The notes under the pieces were generated by a model. It did no database searches. It worked only from the letters and a program-made list of their open reading frames with translations, and was not told the origin of the DNA. DNA of 64,000 bases from Gnetum montanum (taxonomy: Eukaryota > Streptophyta > Gnetopsida > Gnetales > Gnetaceae): positions 278,683 to 342,682 of the forward strand of contig MNCI01004078.1 of the NCBI GenBank assembly GCA_015680685.1. The letters are read 5' to 3'. The position numbers were made by a program, and so were the translations under genes. This document shows, one piece after another, positions 58,489 through 64,000 of the stretch (positions within the stretch are counted from its first letter, which is position 1; every line of letters begins with the position of its first letter).

Positions 58489-59960
58489 TTATAACATTTT
58501 CTTGTTCAAGAATTTCTTTTTTTCTTGCATATACCGTCTTATCTCCTTAACTGCTGCTAGTACGGTATGCAGCATCACAGGCACAAAAAAAGGCTGCAAT
58601 ACAAACAGAACTCCATCTTAGATAATTTGAAGTTTGAGAAAATAAAATGAGAACCTACATACAGACTTAAATTACCGTGTAGATGGCAAAATGATGCTCA
58701 ATAGGAAAGTAAAGTAGTGACATCATAGACGGCTGGAAAAATGCAGTCTCAGCCCAAGCCCTGGCTCTCCTGGCATAATCTGCAATGCTTCATATTAGTA
58801 AGATTTAACAATGAAGTAAACAATAATAGATGACCACACTGTAAGGGATTCCTGGATGTACTCCAACTGCAATATACTAGATGGCCACAAAATTCCAAAC
58901 AGAAAAAATAGAAAAAATTAACCTCCAGTGGCATAATATTTCCAAAGATTGGAACTGCTTTGGGCCATCCTTGCAGCTTCAATTGATTGGTGAACCTACA
59001 GAAATGCAACCTATCCTACCGTCACATATCCTCCATTCTGACACCAAAAATGATGTTTAAGATGCACAGCTATTACAAGTTTCTTTCAGTGTTCATTGAA
59101 TCAGGATCTATCGAATCATCTAAAACGTGCACACGCACAAGAATTTATAAAATAATTAAAAAAAACATCACTAATACGCAAATGGAATGAAGAAATCAAC
59201 AAAAGGAAAATATGCCCATGCTAATTCTAAAAGAAAAATAACCGTTACTGAAAAGAGTGCGGCACTCAATGCAAATTACAACAGTCGAAAAGACGCTTAT
59301 ACAACATGGACTTTAAAATCTTGTCTGACAGTTTCAGTATAAATTTTAAGCTTTGAAGAAATCCTAATAAGAGCCGCAAAATGCTTGAAAGAATCCAACA
59401 TGGTAATTATTGCCACCAGTCTTGTCCATAGAAGTTATATGTTGGATAAAGCCAACATGGGCAATATGAAAAATTATACAACTTGGATCATGGATCGTAA
59501 AATTTTGCATTCAAAATGCTGTGAATGGGTATGCAACAAGACATCTACATGAATTATTAAAGGTTTTTCCTTCTTTCATTTTCTGTTAGTTCAAACTATT
59601 GAAAATTTGAAATAACTTCATATAGGTAGATATGATAGGAGAAATTTTAGATAAATAATGACCCTAGATCCATAGATAATACCTCTTCTCCAATTTCATC
59701 CTTAATAACCATGCTAGGAAGAGAGTCAACCTGCACATTTTCAAAACTAAATTTAAAAGTTATATCATTGCTTTAAGGAATAATGCAAGAAATTCAAAAA
59801 GCATAAATTTTGAAAAAGCATACTGAAAAGGAATATTTCTACTTGCCAAACGAGAAAGTGATGACAATGTCAAAGAGCACGATGACACATCAGCAGCCGC
59901 TCTTCGACGAAGTAACACATCCAACTCCCTGAAATATGATTCATCAATTTCATAAATGCC
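58489..59960 (-). CDS. PIGS: GPI transamidase subunit PIG-S, last five exons
   Basis: PIG-S is a membrane subunit of the ER complex that attaches GPI anchors to proteins. Five minus-strand exons join in frame: 59960-59847, 59730-59683, 58995-58923, 58779-58676, 58593-58489 (147 residues plus stop). Key parts: ESYFRELDVLLRRRAAADVS, LTLSSLSRL joined to VDSLPSMVIKDEIGEE, VHQSIEAARMAQ, ETAFFQPSMMSLLYFP and HHFAIYTPFFVPVMLHTVLA. They match the family's C-terminus (the LLYFPxxxxFAIYxPxFxPV block) and its single C-terminal membrane segment. The protein ends NKKML, a KKxx ER-retrieval signal. Four introns are 116, 687, 143 and 82 bp; the first uses GC-AG. The remaining exons (N-terminal membrane segment and lumenal domain) were not found and probably lie beyond 64000, behind the copia element. 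Confidence 0.88.
59731..59846 (-). other. GC-AG intron of PIG-S
   Basis: The exon ends CGT TTG and the intron begins GCAAGTAG, the consensus GC donor, and ends TGTGCAG. Using it keeps the frame and gives SLSRL-VDSLPSMVI as in the family. The nearby GT (59842) would create an immediate stop after joining. Confidence 0.8.
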
Positions 59961-60437
59961 CTGAAAAGTATTGTAGCTTGTTATACGAAAAAAAGACTCT
60001 ACGTAAAGCTAAAAAGTAACCAAAACAAAATTGGAGAAAAACCTGATTGCCCCAATATGGCATTGTATAAAGAAGCAGCAACAGAATAAACGAATTCCCA
60101 AAAATAGATCGTGGAGGGGTAGCAATCGTGAAAGAAAATTGTCTGATCATTGGCTAGATTGATACTATATCAAGAATGGGCAATGCCTAAACTAGCGCAA
60201 GAGAACTTGAAAAGTTACTTAGTCATAGTATCATTAGTAGGCTCCTTTAGGTATTGCCCCTTTTTCCTAGTTTTAGTCTAAAGATAATAAGGGCAAACCA
60301 AGGTAAATATTGAGTATGAACATGAATGACATTAAAAAATTTAAAATACAATGATTGCGCCTCTTCCATTAGAATGAAGTCATATCTGCTTTTTATTTCT
60401 TAATAATATTGCGCCTCTTCCAAATTCGCTCTATGCA
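59961..60437 (-). other. Probable PIG-S intron sequence
   Basis: It lies upstream of the first recognised exon. An open minus frame (60150-59950) runs through the splice acceptor but has no family similarity. GCGCCTCTTCC occurs twice (60358-60368 and 60411-60421). No further exon is seen. Confidence 0.4.
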
Positions 60438-63400
60438 ATGTCAATATTGTAACCTGGACTATTATAAAAGATGGATTTGGAAGATTTTGCAAAGATGTAG
60501 AAACCCTAATAGGAAAACTGTCTATTTTTCACAGGGATGTAGAAAACTTATAAAATGTTGTAAAAAGAAGGCTTATGGCATGCCTCTTACGAAAGGAAAA
60601 AACCTACACTTTTGCCTCTTTCTATTCCAAAAGTTCTACAATGTTTTCTCTTGGTTTCTTCCCTCCAAGAATATTCAGGGATTTTAACTGTAAATCTTTG
60701 TGTATTGCTTCACATTTTCTCTCTCTGTTTGGTTGTTTTTATTCAATCCATCGCAACATTTTACAGTAACTGGTATCAAAGCAGAACAAAACAAAGCAGT
60801 GCTACAAAGCACGGCAAAGAGCAATGTTGTGCAGTGCATAGAAGCTATCAAAGCAGAGCAGAACTATGCCACAAAATGCAACAAAGTGAATAGACTAAAG
60901 AGAATGAGGGAAAATGCTTTGGTTGTCTAACAAAAGCGTCAAAATGGAGAGACTTCAAAGCAAGGACCAGCTCACTGGCAAGAACTAGGATATTTGGAAC
61001 ATTCTAATAAAAAGGCTCTGCATTAGTAGGGATACACTTCGGCTTCTCAACTAAAATCCATTTGGGATAAAGGACCAAGACTGGTCTCAAGTGGAGGTCA
61101 AAAGTATAAAATTTATCCATCCCTGGATGTGTAATAGGATCATGAAAACTGTTTGCAATCTAACAAAACCTACAAAACTATGAGCATGTTGAACAACATG
61201 TTTGATAAGCATTTAGACAGTTTCATCTCTATCAAAAGGTCTTAAAGGCCAAAATGAAGCTCAGTGTTTTGGTTCAATATCATATTTATGAAATGACTGA
61301 ACTTCATGATATTTGAAGGATACAGTGTGAATCTTCCAGGATAGGCAACGTGTTATTCAGTCCTTGATTCCTGCTTTCAGCACCAATATCACCACATCCA
61401 TCAGCATTGACAAGACACCATTCAACAAACTTTGCGCTATTATACAGGATAGAAGGGTTCCTGGACAAACATACACACAAAGTAGCTTTGTAGCAGAAAA
61501 TACAGGAACAAGTAAAGACTGTGACCAGAGCAAGGCAAGACGCAAGAGAAAAAGAAACATCATGAAACAAGGACATTGAATGCTAGCATTGTCAGGGGCA
61601 TATCAAAAAGGATTGTTGTGCCTTAAAAGGAAAAGAAAACCCAAATGTATCATGTGTAAGGTGAAAAATGTGAAAACCCGATGGATATTAGGTGAATGGA
61701 CTCCTTTATTCAAGTTTTCCCGCATATATCTCCAGATTTTTACAAGGATTTTGCACTTGATAAATCTAATAGTGTCAAGTTCTGCAGAGACTTAGAGCAC
61801 AAAAGACGAAGGAATTAATTTCTTAATTTATTCTAATGTATATACAACTTTAAATCCTGTTTCAACTAGTGGCTTATCATAGTTTATCACATTTATAGAT
61901 GACTGTGCAGGTCAGGTGTGGGTTTGAACATGCAAATCCAAAGATGAAGTCTTTGGGACATCGAAAGCTTTTGTCTCTCCAATGGAAATGCAGACAGGCT
62001 TGAAATTAAGTTGCTATCTTTCACATGCTTTGGGAACGCAAGAACGTGTACCCAAACGAGTTTGGGAATGAGGGTTGTTTTGTGTGGGCAACCTCAGACA
62101 CATGTGGAACATGAAATATATAAATATAATTTCTCCTAGTTTTTTAATAATACTATCAAATTTTTTTGATAAAAATTTATATATTAAAATACACAAAAAT
62201 AGAAAATACCACAAAGTTAATCAAAATAATTTCAACGGTAAAAACATTAGGAATTGCTAACAACAAAAAGCATTAGTTGCATCCTCTCTTTGCAGGCTCA
62301 GGAAATAAGGAAATTAAAATATAATATTTATAAATAGAATTCCCAAATCTGAACAGGAATCAGGGATTTGCAGTCTTCCACTTTACCAATAGGAGAAAAT
62401 CTTAAAAAGAATAAAGTTGTACATATTCACATCACTTTATCGTTTTTCAAACTTAATTGTTCTGAATTTTAGTCATAAAGTTCAATTTTTTATTTTTCAT
62501 TTTCCTAAAGTCACCGTCTGACATGCCTTCTGTCGCTGATGGGAGTGCATTTGTGTTCCTGGAACATACGGTTGGAGAAAATTTTTTACCACATGCGCTC
62601 CAGTGAAACATTGTTAAGTTGTTTATTCACACATGATGAAACGGAATTTACATCCAATGCATTCAGAGAATTTTGCAGGAAAACAGGCACTCTCACATCC
62701 TAACTCCTTAAGGTACCCCATAGACAAATGGGGTTGTAAAAAGTGCAACAGTGATGGAACATGCTAGGTCAATGGTAGCTAGAGCAAACATGTTGAAAAT
62801 ATTTTGGGGTGAAGCAATCATTGCTACAGCCTATTTCTCAACAGGTCTCCACATTTTACTGTGGATAATCAGATAAGCATTTGAATGTTTTTGCATGCGA
62901 TGCTTATACACTTGTACAAAAAGAAAACAAGGCAATGTTACAAGATAGTAGCAAACAATCCATGTTTTGGATATGGTGATGATGCACTTGAATACAATCC
63001 GTGGAATCCTGAATCTAAAGACTACTCTCAGACCACAAGATGCCAAACTCAATGAAATGTAATCATACTTATGAAGATTGGATCAGAATCCCAATCTAGG
63101 CAATTCCAGATCATGATCTAGTTTGGAATCATGATTCTAGACAACAGATCGTGATTCTAGATCACAATCCCATTCAAAATCATGATTCCAGGCAATTCCA
63201 GATTCTTTTAAAACACAAATTTGAAGTTGACACTTTTTTAAAATTAAAACACCATCCGAATAACAAAATTCAAGACTCACTATAACTATAGAAGTAAAAG
63301 GAATGAGCATAGAACATTCTTGATATGCATCATCAGCAGCTTCAAGGATTTCAATACTTTGAGTGCATATTCTTCTACAAGGAGCAATGCATTTGGAACA

Positions 63401-64000
63401 CAGCACATTCTTGGAGAGCTTAGCAGTGCATTCTTCAACTCATGTTGAATCACTTAAGCAGCTGATTTCAGACATTGTTCAACTCATTTGTTTTAGCACA
63501 AAGAAACAACCTGCAATGTAGCTTATATTTGAAACCTTTTGTAAGGTACATGGGAACATAAACAATAAATTTATGTTAATGTTCATGCTTTATGCAATGT
63601 TGTTATACTAATATGTTTAAAATTTTCTATTTTAAAATTGAATATATTGTTTTTAATGGATTTTCAATTTATTTGTCTTCTTAATTGCATATATATTTTT
63701 AAATGATTGAAATTTTGATATTTTTGAATATCGTTTATATCACAATTTCCCACACTTCTGAATCACAATCTACAGTACAGAATCTCAGGAATTAAAAAAC
63801 AATCTACAATCCAATCTGATCTTCATAAGTATAAATGTAGTGTTTCAAAATTCACAAGATGAAAAACAAACTACTCTTGCTTCTAGTTTCCCACATCAGT
63901 CTTACAAAAGAAGGCATAATAAAGAATGAATACAATGTTGACCAAATCCTTGGGCGCAAAGTCTTTATCAATGATCCACCAAGTGGAGAGCGATGAAGAC
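60438..64000 (+). mobile_element. Copia element antisense to PIG-S, continues past the window
   Basis: A probable 5' LTR (to about 60766, TATAAAAGATGG near 60461) is followed by TGGTATCAAAGCAGA at 60771, a copia primer site. Gag follows with a zinc knuckle near 61575-61615 (HCQGHIKKDC). Then come integrase pieces (FIDDCAGQVWV near 61890; NGVVKSATVMEHARSMVARA and ILKIFWGEA-like near 62730-62815) and the IN-RT linker (FACDAYTLVQKEN near 62885-62925; YNPWNPESKD near 62990). After a 771-bp insertion the frame resumes VVFQNSQDEKQ and reaches KWRAMK at the edge, the beginning of RT. Stops are scattered. The LTR left border is inferred. Confidence 0.75.
63062..63832. mobile_element. Short DNA transposon (MITE-like) inside the copia element
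   Basis: A 771-bp insertion is flanked by the 7-bp duplication AAATGTA (63055-63061 and 63833-63839). The ends are inverted copies: ATACTTATGAAGAT near the left end (from 63065) and its complement ATCTTCATAAGTAT at the right end. Removing it and one duplication restores the copia frame (N-V-V-F-Q). Just inside the left end, GATCATGATCTAG-like and ATTCTAGA-like motifs recur. No transposase is encoded, so it is non-autonomous. The length of the duplication would fit a hAT-type origin, but that is inference. Confidence 0.65.

Noticed and set aside
59950-60150. Minus-strand open frame directly upstream of the first PIG-S exon
   Set aside because: It runs through the splice acceptor and shows no similarity to the PIG-S region expected there; treated as intron.
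63137-63406. 89-codon minus-strand open frame near the window end
   Set aside because: It lies inside the 771-bp inverted-repeat insertion and has no transposase motifs.

Overview
This is nuclear DNA of a flowering or, more likely, a gymnosperm seed plant. It has plant-type retrotransposons (Ty3/gypsy with a tRNA-Asp primer site, Ty1/copia, plant L1 and RTE LINEs), intron-containing eukaryotic genes and no bacterial operon structure. The gymnosperm guess is inference. It rests on very long gene-poor stretches filled with old, heavily mutated LTR elements nested inside each other.

Layout. Positions 1-41,000 are almost entirely transposon sequence. At the left edge a young-looking gypsy element (family B, minus strand; LTR 457-1497, open gag 1-310) has jumped into an RTE LINE (1498-2250). 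An LTR with primer site (3735-4529) and a decayed minus-strand chromovirus-like gypsy (about 4700-9674) follow, then a lone LTR (about 9905-10755). A copia element (11015-27718) is split by a complete gypsy element A (15747-25992) with a perfect TACCT target duplication. Next comes a minus-strand gypsy D (pol 30000-32384, gag 35250-37637, 5' LTR 37773-39679). D is broken by a 3' copia piece (32385 to about 35190), and its LTR holds a solo family-B LTR (38451-39305, duplication CATAG). A tRNA-type SINE with a 16-bp duplication lies at 39766-39899.

Positions 41,000-44,400 form a genic island. It has a GC-richer leader-like region with a candidate first exon (42464-42525) and a two-exon mitochondrial calcium uniporter (MCU) gene at 43489-44328.

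At 45,171-52,680 a minus-strand RTE LINE is split by a nearly full-length plus-strand L1 LINE (45770-52166, 10-bp duplication). A 5'-truncated relative of that L1 sits at 55302-57718. Both L1s carry an extra coiled-coil reading region after the reverse transcriptase, with a conserved C-terminal block. I regard this as the most interesting unexplained feature.

At 58,489-59,960 (minus strand) lie the last five exons of PIG-S, a GPI-transamidase subunit. They include one GC-AG intron and end in a KKxx ER-retrieval tail. Upstream of them an antisense copia element (from about 60,438 to the window end) probably occupies an intron, and it is itself interrupted by a 771-bp inverted-repeat DNA element (63062-63832). 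The two cellular genes are unrelated in function: one imports calcium into mitochondria, the other attaches GPI anchors in the ER. All other coding traces are transposon proteins, mostly broken.
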